Shown in pieces: positions 23,687-33,076 of a stretch of DNA of 64,000 bases. Under the pieces are notes generated by a model, which was given only the letters and a program-made list of their open reading frames with translations, searched no databases and was not told where the DNA came from. Position 1 is the stretch's first letter. Each line of letters begins with the position of its first letter. The position numbers and the translations under genes are program-made. The DNA comes from Vicinamibacterales bacterium (GTDB taxonomy: Bacteria; Acidobacteriota; Vicinamibacteria; Vicinamibacterales; UBA2999). The stretch spans positions 1-64,000 of the forward strand of contig JAWKHS010000024.1 in assembly GCA_041394705.1 (NCBI GenBank). The letters run 5' to 3'.

Positions 23687-24736
23687 TCAGGGCAGCGCGG
23701 CGCCCGCGAAGGTGCGGCGCACCGTGTCGGCCCGATCGCCGGCCTGCCACACGACGACGGTGTACCAGCCTTTCGGGTCCCGGTGGTGGTGGCGCACGTC
23801 GAAGCCCGACCGGCCGGCCAGCCGTGCGATGAGCGCGTCGGTGTACTTCTGCGACTGCTCGGTGTAGATCGTCTCGCCGGCCCGGAACGCGAAGGTCCGC
23901 CCGAGGTGCCCGCTGTGCACCTTCTGGTCGACGCGGCTCACGAGGAAGCTCCTGACGGCGCCGTCGAGCGGGTTGTAGCAGGTGTAGTGCGAGAAGCGGT
24001 CGAGATCGAAGTCCATCCCCAGCTCACGATTCAGCCGCCGGAGCAGGTTGAGGTTGAACTGCGCCGTCACGCCCGCCCCGTCGTCGTAGGCGGACCGGAT
24101 CACGTGCGGGTCCTTCTGCAGGTCGAGCCCCAGCACCAGCAGATCGCCGTCGGCGATCTGCGAGCGCACGCGCCTGAGCAGCGCGAGGCTGGCCTCGGGC
24201 GTGAAGTTGCCGAGATTGCTGCCCAGGAGCAGCACCACCTGCCGATGCCCGGGCGTCGTCGCCGGCCATTGGCGCAGGTAGTCGCCGGTCGTGGGGTGCA
24301 CGGGCACCGCCGGCAGGCGCGACTCGAAGCGCGCGGCCAGCTCGCTGAGCGCGAACGGCGACACGTCCACGGGGAAGTACTCGACGGGAACGCGGGTGCC
24401 CGCGAGTGCCTGGCACAGCGTGATCGTCTTCTCGCCGTCACCGGCGCCGAGTTCCACGAGATCCACGGCGTCGGCGCCGTCCACGATGTCGGCCGCGAGG
24501 CCCGGGCCCTGCATCCGCAGGATCTCGTGCTCGACTCGCGTCAGGTAGTACTCCGGCAGCGCCATGATCTGCTGGAAGAGGCGGCTGCCCTCGTCGTCGT
24601 AGAAATAGCGCGACGACAGGAACTTCTGCGGAGCACTCAGGCCTTCGGCGACGTGCGCGGCGAGGGCCGCGACCTCGGCGGTGGGCGCTGCCGGCGGCGA
24701 GGCCGGGGCGGACGAGGAACGGCGTGCGGGCATCAT
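23687..24736 (-). CDS. egtD: L-histidine N-alpha-methyltransferase (ergothioneine biosynthesis)
   Basis: About 349 aa. EgtD trimethylates histidine to hercynine using SAM. Family blocks visible are RYFYDDEGSRLFQQI near residue 43, PEYYLTRVEHEIL, the SAM motif ELGAGDGEKT, LGSNLGNF, and a C-terminal tail with HHHRDPKGWYTVVVW. The usual family length is about 320 aa, so the extra N-terminal 25 residues are a low-complexity tail. The ATG at 24736 overlaps the egtB stop (ATGATGA region), so the two are coupled. Together they make a compact egtB-egtD module without egtA, egtC or egtE nearby. Confidence 0.9.
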   Translation of the reverse strand: MMPARRSSSAPASPPAAPTAEVAALAAHVAEGLSAPQKFLSSRYFYDDEGSRLFQQIMALPEYYLTRVEHEILRMQGPGLAADIVDGADAVDLVELGAGDGEKTITLCQALAGTRVPVEYFPVDVSPFALSELAARFESRLPAVPVHPTTGDYLRQWPATTPGHRQVVLLLGSNLGNFTPEASLALLRRVRSQIADGDLLVLGLDLQKDPHVIRSAYDDGAGVTAQFNLNLLRRLNRELGMDFDLDRFSHYTCYNPLDGAVRSFLVSRVDQKVHSGHLGRTFAFRAGETIYTEQSQKYTDALIARLAGRSGFDVRHHHRDPKGWYTVVVWQAGDRADTVRRTFAGAALP

Positions 24737-25947
24737 CGATTGCGGGCCGGCCGGATCCCCGTGTACTGCCATTGCAGGGGCGGCTGGAAGAAGTTGCGGT
24801 AGGTGACGCGCGCGTGACCGGGCGGCGTCGCGAAGGACGAGCCGCGCAGCACCATCTGGCTCATCATGAACTTGCCGTTGTACTCGCCGACGGCGCCGGC
24901 GGCCGGCCGGAAGCCCGGGTACGGCAGGTAGGCGCTGCCCGTCCACTCCCAGCGCCGTCCGTGGGGCAGGCGGTCGGCGGCCGTCTCCCATTCGAACTCG
25001 GTGGGCAGACGCCAGCCCGCCCACTCGCAGAACGCGTGCGCTTCATACAGGCTCACGTGCGTGACGGGCGAGTCGGCCAGGACGGGCTCGAGCCCGCGCA
25101 GCGTGAAGTGCCGCCATCCGGTGGGCGAGTCGGCGTCGGCCTCCCAGTACAGCGGCGCGCGGCGGGCGTGCGACTGGAGCCAGTACCAGCCGTCGGAATG
25201 CCACAGCGCGAAGCGCTCGTAGCCGCGGTCGGCCATGAAGGCCAGGTACTCGGCATTCGTGACGAGCGCCGTCCGGATCGCCGTGGGCGGCACGAGCACG
25301 TCGTGCCTCGGCCCCTCGTTGTCGAACGCGAAGCCGCCGCCCTGGTGACCGACCGCGACGATGCCGCCGTCCACGTCCACCCACGGCGCCCGCGCGGGCG
25401 CCTCCGCCGCATGTTCGTCGTCCACGGGCACGCCGCTCACGCGCGGCGGGTCGTACTCCGGCGCCAGCGGGTTCCGACCCAGGATGTACTTGATGTCCGT
25501 GAGCAGCAGCTCCTGGTGCTGCTGCTCGTGCTGCAGCCCGAGCTCGATGAGCGCCAGGACGTCGTCCGGCAGGGGCATGGCGAGCAGCCGCGTCATGCCC
25601 TCGTCCACGTGCGCGCGGTACGCCAGGACGTCGGCCACGGTGGGCCGGCTGAGATGCCCGCGCTCGGGCCGGGCCACACGCCGTCCCACGGTTTCGTAGT
25701 AGCTGTTGAACACGAAGCCGTAGCGTTCGTGGAAGCGGCGGTAGTCGGGCAGGTGCGGCTCGAGCAGCAGCGCCTCGAAGAACCACGCGGTGTGCCCCAG
25801 GTGCCACTTGGGCGGACTCACGTCCACGATCGGCTGGACGACGTGGTCTTCCACGGCCAGGGGCGCGCACAGGCTGACGCTCCGCCCTCTGACCTCCCTG
25901 AAACGTTCGACGAGCTGGCCCGTCGCGCCAGGCGCGACGCTGGACAT
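24733..25947 (-). CDS. egtB: Hercynine oxygenase / sulfoxide synthase (ergothioneine biosynthesis)
   Basis: About 404 aa. EgtB is a non-haem iron enzyme that couples hercynine to a thiol with oxygen. The N-terminal DinB-like part contains SPPKWHLGHTAWFFE and the iron-ligand motif LQHEQQHQELLL. The C-terminal formylglycine-generating-type fold begins near residue 190 and includes YLAFMADRGYE, WRLPTEFEWE and LRGSSFATPPGH. The frame is open to 26046, but ATG 25947 fits the family start before QLVERFREVR; GTG 25959 is an alternative. Lack of egtA suggests direct use of cysteine, as in some non-mycobacterial systems, but this is not shown by sequence alone. Confidence 0.88.
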   Translation of the reverse strand: MSSVAPGATGQLVERFREVRGRSVSLCAPLAVEDHVVQPIVDVSPPKWHLGHTAWFFEALLLEPHLPDYRRFHERYGFVFNSYYETVGRRVARPERGHLSRPTVADVLAYRAHVDEGMTRLLAMPLPDDVLALIELGLQHEQQHQELLLTDIKYILGRNPLAPEYDPPRVSGVPVDDEHAAEAPARAPWVDVDGGIVAVGHQGGGFAFDNEGPRHDVLVPPTAIRTALVTNAEYLAFMADRGYERFALWHSDGWYWLQSHARRAPLYWEADADSPTGWRHFTLRGLEPVLADSPVTHVSLYEAHAFCEWAGWRLPTEFEWETAADRLPHGRRWEWTGSAYLPYPGFRPAAGAVGEYNGKFMMSQMVLRGSSFATPPGHARVTYRNFFQPPLQWQYTGIRPARNR

Positions 25948-26177
25948 GCTGTGCGACACGATCCCCCCCGGGTTCAGATGCGCGAACGCCGGCGGAGGAT
26001 TCGTCCGGTGTCGCGCGAGACGCGAATTATCGGGTGACGATCCCATCTTACCGGCTGCGGCCGCGGGCTCGTGGATGCCCCGCGTCTACAGTCGAGCCGG
26101 CGTTGCAATACGCGAGCGTCACACCGGTGGCGCGCGCCGCGTCAGGCAGGCCGGCATCGCCGTGATACAAGGGCCCC

Positions 26178-26654
26178 ATGGCCATCCGGCTCACGGTGAA
26201 CGGCCGCGTCCACTCGGTGGACGTCGATCCCGCCACGCCCCTGCTCTACGTGCTCGCCGACGACCTCGGCCTGCGCGGTCCGAAGTTCGGGTGCGGCCTG
26301 GGCCAGTGCGGCGCGTGCACGGCCCTCGTGAACGGGCAGGCCGTCCGCTCGTGCGTCACGCCCGCATCACGCGCCGCCGGCGCCGACGTGGTCACGCTCG
26401 AAGGTCTCGGCACGCCGGATCGCCCGCATCCGCTGCAGCAGGCCTTCATCGACCACCAGGCCGCACAGTGCGGCTTCTGCCTGAACGGCGTGATCCTGTC
26501 GGCCAAGGCCCTGCTCGATCGCCGGCCGGGCGCCACCGACGACGAGATCCGCCACGCGCTCGAGGGCGTGCTCTGCCGCTGCTTCACCCACACCCGGATG
26601 CTCGCGGCGATTCGGACGTATGCCGCGAGCCTGCGCCAGGGGGCCCGCCCGTGA
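26178..26654 (+). CDS. (2Fe-2S) subunit of a molybdenum hydroxylase (IorA-like)
   Basis: About 158 aa. Two iron-sulfur centres are visible: the plant-type cluster ligands CGLGQCGAC plus Cys in RSCVTPAS, and the four-helix cluster ligands CGFC and CRC near residues 98-134. This is the small electron-transfer subunit of xanthine-dehydrogenase-type enzymes, most like isoquinoline 1-oxidoreductase alpha. The stop overlaps the GTG of the large subunit by four bases (GTGA). No flavin subunit is encoded nearby. Confidence 0.9.
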   Translation: MAIRLTVNGRVHSVDVDPATPLLYVLADDLGLRGPKFGCGLGQCGACTALVNGQAVRSCVTPASRAAGADVVTLEGLGTPDRPHPLQQAFIDHQAAQCGFCLNGVILSAKALLDRRPGATDDEIRHALEGVLCRCFTHTRMLAAIRTYAASLRQGARP

Positions 26655-28948
26655 CGGCGCTCTCGCGGCGGGCGTTCCTGGCGAGCGGCGGCGCGCTCGT
26701 GGTGCACTTCCGCCTCGGCGACGCGAGGGCCCTGGGCGCCCAGATGAACGGCCGCGCCGGCGCTGGCGTGGACGCGGGCCAGGTGGACTCGTGGATCGCC
26801 ATCGGCGCCGACGGCCTCGTGACGGCGCACACCGGCAAGTGCGAGCTGGGCCAGGGCATCGGCACCGCGCAGGTGCAACTGGTGGCCGAGGAACTGGGCG
26901 TCCTTCCGGACCGGGTGCGCCTGGTGATGGGCGACACGGCCAGGACGCCGGATCAGGGCACGACGTCGGGCAGCCAGTCCACGCCCGCGAACTTCAACCA
27001 CGCGAACCTCGCGCTGGCCGCGGCCACGGCGCGCGAGGCCCTGCTGCGGCTGGGCGCCGCGCGGCTCGGCGTCGCCGCCGATCGGCTGGTGGCGAGGAAC
27101 GGCACCATCCGCGTCCGCAATGACGAGTCGCGCCAGGTGACCTACGCGGCGCTGGTCGCCGGCCAGCGCTTCGACCTGCGGCTCGATCCCCGGGCCAGAC
27201 GTCGCCCGGCCCGCGACTGGTCCGTGCTGGGCACCTCGGTGCCGCGCGTGGATGTGCCGGCGCTGGCCACGGGCACGTTCGAGTTCGTCCACAACGTGCG
27301 CGTGGACGGCATGGCGCACGGCGCCGTCGTGCGTCCGCCCGGCCCGGGCGCCACGCTGACCTCGGTGGACGAGTCGTCGGTGCGCGGGCTGCCCGGGTTC
27401 GTGCGTGTGGTCGTGCGAAAGAACTTCGTCGGCGTGGTCTGCGAGAAGCCGTGGCAGGCGGTCCAGGCCGCGCGCGCGCTGAAGGCGACGTGGACGCCGG
27501 GCCCGGCGCTGCCGGCCCAGGGCGACTTCCACGCCTTCATGCGCCGGCAGCCGTCGAGGGACACCCTCGTCGTGGACTCGGGCGACGTGGACGCCGTGCT
27601 CCGCCAGGCCGAGACCGTGGTGCGGGCCACCTATCTCCATCCCTACCAGATGCACGGCTCGCTCGGCAGCTCGTGCGCGGTGGCGGACGTCCGCCGGGAC
27701 GGCGCCACGATCTGGTCGCCGACGCAGTCGGCCTTCCCCACCCAGGCCACGGCCGCGATGCTGCTCGGGCTGCGCGCCGATCAGGTGCGCGTGGTGTTCA
27801 CGCGGGGATCGGGCTGCTACGGCCTGAACGGTGCCGACACGGTGTCCTTCGACGCGGCGCTGTTGTCGCAGGGAGCGGGCCGGCCGGTGCGCGTCCAGCT
27901 CTCCCGCCGCGACGAGATGGCGTGGGAGAACTACGGCTACGCCTACGCGATCGACCTCACGGCCGGACTCGACGCCTCCGGGACCATCGTGGCCTGGGAC
28001 TGCGAGTCGTGGAACCCGACACGCGGCGGGCGCCCCGGCTACGGCACGCCCGGCAACGTCGTCACGGGCCATCTCGCGGGCTTCGAGCCCGCCACGGTGT
28101 CGCCGCGCCGCGCCGCCGCGCCCACGCGCTTCAACAACGGCAGCAACGCCGCGCCGTCCTACGTCACCGGCTGCGCCGGCGGCCGCTGCGAGGGCACGGG
28201 CGTGGTGACGAGCGAGCGCGTGCTGACGCACACCATCGCGTCGCCCTTCTTCACCGGACCGCTTCGCTCGCCCAGCCGGCTGCAGAACACGTTCGCGCAC
28301 GAGTCCTTCATGGACGAACTGGCCGCGCGCGTCGGCGCGGACCCGGTCGCGTATCGGCTGCGGCACCTGCGCGACCCGCGGCTCATCGCGGTCGTGAAGG
28401 CGGCGGCCTCGGCCGCGTCGTGGGAGACCCGGCCGTCGCCGGCGCCGGGCGCCGCCGGAACCGGACCGGCACGCGGGCGAGGGGTCGCCTCGGTGCTGTA
28501 TGAAGGCGACAACGGCTACTGCGCGCTCGTGGCCGAGGTGACGGTGGACCGGGCGACCGGGCAGGTGACCGTCACGCGCTTCGTGGCCTCGCAGGACTGC
28601 GGGCCCATCTCGTCGCCCGACGGCATGAAGAACCAGATCGAGGGCGGCGCGCTGCAGGGGCTGAGCCGGGCGCTCGGCGAGGCCGTGACCTGGGACGCGG
28701 CGCGGGTGACGTCGGTGGACTGGCGCAGCTACCGCAGCCTGACGCTGGGCACCGAGATGCCCACGATCGAGAGCGTCCTCATCGACCAGCCCGGCGAGGA
28801 GGCGATGGGCGCCGGCGAGACGACGATCACGCTGGTGGCGGCGGCGGTCGGCAACGCCGTCTTCGATGCGACGGGCGCGCGCCTGCGCGAGGTGCCCTTC
28901 ACGCCGGACCGCGTACGGGCCGCCGTCTCGGCCGTGTCGCGGCGCTGA
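26651..28948 (+). CDS. Molybdopterin-binding subunit of a xanthine dehydrogenase-family hydroxylase (IorB-like)
   Basis: About 765 aa. A Tat-type signal (LSRRAFLASGG) implies export with cofactor already loaded. The aldehyde oxidase/xanthine dehydrogenase domains follow, with GQGIGTAQVQLVAEELGV for cofactor binding and GAGETTITL near the C terminus, whose Glu is the expected catalytic base. The paired small subunit carries 2Fe-2S centres and electrons probably leave to a cytochrome or quinone not encoded here. The frame runs back to 25790, but GTG 26651 couples it to the small subunit. Substrate unknown: isoquinoline-like heterocycle, aldehyde or similar. Confidence 0.87.
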   Translation: MTALSRRAFLASGGALVVHFRLGDARALGAQMNGRAGAGVDAGQVDSWIAIGADGLVTAHTGKCELGQGIGTAQVQLVAEELGVLPDRVRLVMGDTARTPDQGTTSGSQSTPANFNHANLALAAATAREALLRLGAARLGVAADRLVARNGTIRVRNDESRQVTYAALVAGQRFDLRLDPRARRRPARDWSVLGTSVPRVDVPALATGTFEFVHNVRVDGMAHGAVVRPPGPGATLTSVDESSVRGLPGFVRVVVRKNFVGVVCEKPWQAVQAARALKATWTPGPALPAQGDFHAFMRRQPSRDTLVVDSGDVDAVLRQAETVVRATYLHPYQMHGSLGSSCAVADVRRDGATIWSPTQSAFPTQATAAMLLGLRADQVRVVFTRGSGCYGLNGADTVSFDAALLSQGAGRPVRVQLSRRDEMAWENYGYAYAIDLTAGLDASGTIVAWDCESWNPTRGGRPGYGTPGNVVTGHLAGFEPATVSPRRAAAPTRFNNGSNAAPSYVTGCAGGRCEGTGVVTSERVLTHTIASPFFTGPLRSPSRLQNTFAHESFMDELAARVGADPVAYRLRHLRDPRLIAVVKAAASAASWETRPSPAPGAAGTGPARGRGVASVLYEGDNGYCALVAEVTVDRATGQVTVTRFVASQDCGPISSPDGMKNQIEGGALQGLSRALGEAVTWDAARVTSVDWRSYRSLTLGTEMPTIESVLIDQPGEEAMGAGETTITLVAAAVGNAVFDATGARLREVPFTPDRVRAAVSAVSRR

Positions 28949-29641
28949 TCACGCCGGGCCGGACTCGGCCACCCGGCCGAAGGCCATCCGCACGACGCGG
29001 TCGGCCGCCTGGGCCACGCGTGGGTCGTGGCTGGCCACCACCACGGCGCGCCCGCGTTCGGTGGCTTCGGCGCGGAGGAGCGCGATCACGGCATCGCCGG
29101 CCTGCGCGTCGAGGCTGCCCGTGGGCTCGTCGGCCAGGACGACGGCGGGATCGTTCGCCAACGCCCGGGCAATGGCGCAGCGCTGCTGCTCGCCGCCGCT
29201 GAGCGCGGGCGGGTGGAACCTCGCGCGCGCGCCCAGCCCCAGCCGATCGACGAGCGCCCCGGCCCGTGCCTGCGCCGCCGGGCGGCGCACGCCCGCGAGC
29301 GACAGCGGCAGCTCCACGTTCTCCACGACGGGCAGGGCGTCGATGAGATGGAAGGCCTGGAAGACGATGCCGACGTGGCGCAACCGGAAGGCCGTCAGCG
29401 CACGCTGGTCCAGCGCCGAGATCTCGACGCCGTCCACCACCACCGTGCCCGACGTCGGCGGGAGCAGCCCGCCCACGAGCGACAGGAGCGTCGTCTTGCC
29501 GCTGCCGCTCGGACCCACGAGCGCCGTCATCGACCCGCACGCCACCTCGAGCGACACCGCGTCCACGGCCCGCACCACCGTGCCGCCGGCCGCGAATTGG
29601 CGGCTCACGTCGACGAGACGGATTGCGGGATCGACGCTCAT
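28949..29641 (-). CDS. ABC transporter ATP-binding protein (LolD/MacB/DevA type)
   Basis: About 230 aa. Walker A GPSGSGKTTLL, Q loop FQAFHLIDALPV, signature LSGGEQQR, Walker B VVLADEPTG and the switch His ASHD are all present. This type pairs with FtsX-like permeases for export of lipids, glycolipids or peptides. ATG 29641 overlaps the stop of the permease gene (ATGA). Last gene of the radical SAM/GH3 operon, with its stop abutting the converging molybdenum-hydroxylase stop. No membrane-fusion protein gene is seen in the operon. Confidence 0.9.
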   Translation of the reverse strand: MSVDPAIRLVDVSRQFAAGGTVVRAVDAVSLEVACGSMTALVGPSGSGKTTLLSLVGGLLPPTSGTVVVDGVEISALDQRALTAFRLRHVGIVFQAFHLIDALPVVENVELPLSLAGVRRPAAQARAGALVDRLGLGARARFHPPALSGGEQQRCAIARALANDPAVVLADEPTGSLDAQAGDAVIALLRAEATERGRAVVVASHDPRVAQAADRVVRMAFGRVAESGPA

Positions 29642-30777
29642 GCGCGGAAGAGCTCCGCCGGATGGATGCGGCCGACGCGGCGCAGCGGCACGACGGCGCC
29701 GGCGACGCCCATGACCGACACCGCGAGGCCCACCCAGGCGATGGCCGGCAGCGGCAGCGACAGCGCCATGGCCGGCACGAGCCGCTCCACCAGCGGCGCG
29801 CACGCCGCGTAGGCCACCACGCCGAACGCCAGCCCGCCGAGCGCGGCGGCCAGCGCCTGCACGACCACAACGCGGCCGAGCGCGCCGGACGACGCGCCGA
29901 TGGCCTTCAACACGGCGTAGGTCTCGCGCTGTTCCAGGATGGCGCCGTAGAGCAGCAGCGTCAGCACCGCCAGGGCGACGATGCCGCCCAGCACGGCGAC
30001 CGTCGCCAGGATCGGCAGGAGGCCACCGCGCAGCTCGTGCATGTTGTTGGCCGCGAACTCGGCCTCGGTGAAGACGGCCGTCCGGGGCACCTGCCCCGAG
30101 AGACGCCGCACGAGGGCGTCGGGCGTGAGACCGGGGCGGCCCCGGACCAGGAAGAAGCTCGTCATGTCGGGCACGCCGAGCAGGAGCTGGGCGTCCTCGA
30201 ACGTCACGACCGCGAACTGCGTCAGCACGGAGTTGGTGCCGCGGCTCAGGCCGATGACGCGAAACGGATGCTGCTGCACGACGATGGTGTCGCCTGGACT
30301 CACGTGGTGCTGCCGCGCCAGCGCCAGGTCCAGCACGATCTCGCCGTTGGCGGGCGTCGCCGAGCCCTGCACGACCTCGGGCCGGCCCGCGTCGGATCGG
30401 GGGTCGATGCCGAGCAGGATCACGGTGAAGCGCGCGTCGTTGGCGACGGCCGTCGTGATGACGCGCAGGAGCGGCGTCACTTCGGCCACGCCGTCCACCT
30501 CGGCGAGGAGGTCGCCCTCGCCGGCGGGCAGGAGCGACGTGCTCTTGATGAAGTTCGTGGTGCTGTCCTGGGCCACCCACGCGTCCACCGGGCGCGAGGC
30601 CACGTAGCCGTTGGCCTCGACGCGGACGCCTTCGTAGAGGGCGATCAGGAAGAGCACGAGAACGACGGCGACGCCGATGCCGGCAATCGTGATGGCGAAG
30701 CGCGCGCGCTGGTGCGCCACCATCCGGCGGCCGAGCGGCACGCCGCGCCCGGCGATCCAGGCGCCGCTGCCAGTCAT
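29638..30777 (-). CDS. FtsX-like ABC permease (DevC/LolC type)
   Basis: About 379 aa. One N-terminal helix (AITIAGIGVAVVLVLFLIAL), a periplasmic MacB-type domain of about 200 residues, then three C-terminal helices (LLPILATVAVLGGIVALAVL onwards), ending RVGRIHPAELFRA. The N terminus resembles DevC-type exporters of heterocyst glycolipids. It works with the adjacent ATPase to extrude the product of the upstream enzymes; that functional link is inferred from ATGA overlaps on both sides. Only one permease gene is present, so it may form a homodimer. Confidence 0.88.
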   Translation of the reverse strand: MTGSGAWIAGRGVPLGRRMVAHQRARFAITIAGIGVAVVLVLFLIALYEGVRVEANGYVASRPVDAWVAQDSTTNFIKSTSLLPAGEGDLLAEVDGVAEVTPLLRVITTAVANDARFTVILLGIDPRSDAGRPEVVQGSATPANGEIVLDLALARQHHVSPGDTIVVQQHPFRVIGLSRGTNSVLTQFAVVTFEDAQLLLGVPDMTSFFLVRGRPGLTPDALVRRLSGQVPRTAVFTEAEFAANNMHELRGGLLPILATVAVLGGIVALAVLTLLLYGAILEQRETYAVLKAIGASSGALGRVVVVQALAAALGGLAFGVVAYAACAPLVERLVPAMALSLPLPAIAWVGLAVSVMGVAGAVVPLRRVGRIHPAELFRA

Positions 30778-32309
30778 CGGCCCGCTCCGGCCGGAATCAG
30801 CACCTCGGGCTTGACGTCGCCCAGCCGGCCCGTGGTGGCCGCCAGGCTGGCGGCGCCGTGATCGCGGGCCACGGCGACGACGCGCGGGGGGCTGAGCTGC
30901 CCCAGCCGCCTGGCCACGGCGTAGTGCGGGTTGGCGGCCAGCGCGTCGTCGAGACGGCCGGCCAGATCGGCCGACGCGCGGGGCAGATCGTCGGCCGACA
31001 CGAGGAGCTCGTATCCCGCGGAGGTCGCGCCGTCCCACGCGCGAAGCGCCAGGTACGCCGGCAGCGCCGCGGGCCACACCGACCGGAGCACCTCGGCCAC
31101 GAACGGCTCCGACAGCTTCTCGCCGCGCAGGTCGCTCGAGCGGCCCGCGCGTCCGAGGAAGCGCAGCGCCGGCGTGCCGCCGACGTGCCCCGTGCACTCG
31201 ACGACGTCGCCGAGGCGGTAGCGCCACAGGCCGCCGCCGTTGGTCACGACCACCTCGTAGCGCCCGCCGCGCGCCAGCGCGTCTGCGCCGTGCACGCCGC
31301 CGGCCTCGTCGAGGAACTCGAAGTGGTGCGAGGTCACCGCAAGGACGTGCGCGCCGGCGTAGGGCACGGTCACGACCGCCTCGGTGGCCAGCAGTCCCTT
31401 GGCCTGCACGAGCACGTGTGGCAGCCGCGCCTGCAGGGCCCGATGGCCGGGCGCTGCCGCCTGATCGCCCCAGCAGCTCACGACCTGCAGGTCCGGCCAC
31501 CAGCGTGGCCAGTCCTCGGGCCCGATGTGGGCGAGTTCCCGTGCACGCGAGGTCTCCAGGCCGTCGAGCACTGCCGCCCACTGCCGGCGGGCCGCCGCGA
31601 TCAGGAGGTCGAGGAAGGACGGGTGCCAGATCGAGAGGAGGCGCAGGTCGCGCCGGGCCAGGAGCGCCGCGAGCGTCCGATGCCAGAACGTCTCGGGATC
31701 GCGCTCGTGCCTGAGCGACGACGGCGCCGCCATCACGCGGCGCACGAGCCAGGTCGCCGCGCCGCCCAGATAGTCGGCATCATCGGCGAAGCCGATCCGC
31801 ACCGAGCCCGCGGGCGTGCCCTGATCGTCGCCGCCGATGTCGTCGGCCGCCAGCGGCGTCACGCTCCAGTAGGCGGGCCCCCAGAGGATGCGCGGCCGAA
31901 GCCGGGCCAGGTCGCGCATCCAGGCCGCGATCGCCGCGTCGAACCCCTGCTGCAGGCCGCGCGAGAACGGCACCAGCTTGCGCGCACCCGTCGTGCCGCT
32001 GGTCGGCACCAGGTGGGTCACCAGGTCGCACGTCAGCACGTCCGGCTCGCCGCGGCGGATGCGCGCGACCCACGGCGCGACGTCGCCCGGACTCGCGAGC
32101 GGCACCCGGCGCCGGAACTCGGCGATCGAATCGATCGCGGAGAAGTCGTGCGCGCGCCCGTACTCGCTTCGGGCGTGCAGGCGCACCTGGTGGAACAGCC
32201 ACTGCGCCTGTGCGTCCCGCGGCCTGTCGAGCGCCGCGGCGAAGCGCCGCGCGGCCCCGCGGCCGCGGGCGAGCCAGAGGAGGTTGGCGGCCGCGGCGCC
32301 CGCGTTCAC
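30774..32309 (-). CDS. GH3-family acyl-adenylate amidoligase
   Basis: About 511 aa, a typical GH3 length. GH3 enzymes adenylate a carboxylate and conjugate it to an amine, classically plant auxin or jasmonate to amino acids. Motifs seen are the ATP-binding loop VPTSGTTGARKLVPF (about 110-125) and YRLGDVVECTG near 390, which matches the family YRLGD block. GTG 32309 overlaps the upstream stop (GTGA). Bacterial members are mostly uncharacterised. In this operon it would join a carboxylic acid, perhaps a lipid or polyketide-like chain, to an amine. Confidence 0.85.
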   Translation of the reverse strand: MNAGAAAANLLWLARGRGAARRFAAALDRPRDAQAQWLFHQVRLHARSEYGRAHDFSAIDSIAEFRRRVPLASPGDVAPWVARIRRGEPDVLTCDLVTHLVPTSGTTGARKLVPFSRGLQQGFDAAIAAWMRDLARLRPRILWGPAYWSVTPLAADDIGGDDQGTPAGSVRIGFADDADYLGGAATWLVRRVMAAPSSLRHERDPETFWHRTLAALLARRDLRLLSIWHPSFLDLLIAAARRQWAAVLDGLETSRARELAHIGPEDWPRWWPDLQVVSCWGDQAAAPGHRALQARLPHVLVQAKGLLATEAVVTVPYAGAHVLAVTSHHFEFLDEAGGVHGADALARGGRYEVVVTNGGGLWRYRLGDVVECTGHVGGTPALRFLGRAGRSSDLRGEKLSEPFVAEVLRSVWPAALPAYLALRAWDGATSAGYELLVSADDLPRASADLAGRLDDALAANPHYAVARRLGQLSPPRVVAVARDHGAASLAATTGRLGDVKPEVLIPAGAGR

Positions 32310-33076
32310 GGCGCCTCCACGAACAGGGGCCGATCCGAGCCGCGCACCATGCGCCGCCCGGCCGCGGTCAGGTTCGCCTCGCCGAGATCGGTGAGGCACA
32401 CGAGCTCGTCGCCGTCGGCGTGTCCCGGGTTCCTGGCGAGGAAGAACTGCACGTGCGGGTCGGCCGTCCGGCCCTCGGGCACCTCGACGAGCCCGCCGCG
32501 CAGGCGATGCGGATGGCGGAACCGCACGACGCCGGCGGCGGCATCGAACGCGTCGCCGCACCGGGCGCGCGCCAGCGCATCGAGCAGCGTCTGGGCCTCC
32601 GCGGGCGTCGGCGCGTCGTGGCGCGGCCAGAACGCCCGCCAGAACACGGGCAGGAACCGGTAGGTGCGAAAGCCCGACGAGAGCAGCAGCCAGTACCACG
32701 GCGCGGGCGGCCGCCGCGCCTGCAGCCCGCGGACGAGCGCGATCCAGCCGCGCGCCAGCGCGGGCGTGCCCCAGGCGGCCGGGGCCACGATGGTGTCGCC
32801 GGAGTAGATCGCGTGGATGGGCCGGCCGTCGTGCACGGCGTCGAAGACGAGCAGCGTGGAGAAGCCCACGAGCGCGCCGTCGCGCCGCACCTGCAGCACC
32901 CAGTCCTTCTCGTCGAGATCGCGCGCGAACTGGCCCGGGTCCACGCCGTCGAAGTGCTGGTGGAGGAGCCCAAGCATCTCGCCGCGCTCGTCCGTGGTCA
33001 ACCCGACGCGCGGGCGGGCGACGACCGCGTCCTGGCAGGTGCGTTCGGCGTCCAGGCGCGGCGGGGCCCCGATCAC
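32306..33076 (-). CDS. GNAT-like protein, probable acyltransferase
   Basis: About 256 aa. I see an acetyltransferase-like core (DWVLQVRRDGALVGFSTLLVF, then YSGDTIVAPAAWGTPALARGWIALVRG) and a Trp-rich central segment (PWYWLLLSSGFRTYRFLPVFW). A classical GNAT pantetheine-binding loop is weak, so this is a structural guess. GTG 33076 overlaps the preceding stop by four bases. The neighbouring GNAT and GH3 genes suggest it modifies the same compound. Confidence 0.6.
   Translation of the reverse strand: MIGAPPRLDAERTCQDAVVARPRVGLTTDERGEMLGLLHQHFDGVDPGQFARDLDEKDWVLQVRRDGALVGFSTLLVFDAVHDGRPIHAIYSGDTIVAPAAWGTPALARGWIALVRGLQARRPPAPWYWLLLSSGFRTYRFLPVFWRAFWPRHDAPTPAEAQTLLDALARARCGDAFDAAAGVVRFRHPHRLRGGLVEVPEGRTADPHVQFFLARNPGHADGDELVCLTDLGEANLTAAGRRMVRGSDRPLFVEAP

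Noticed and set aside
30774..32309. Plant auxin-conjugating enzyme role for the GH3 protein
   Set aside because: Only the family fold is shared; nothing indicates auxin as a substrate in this operon.
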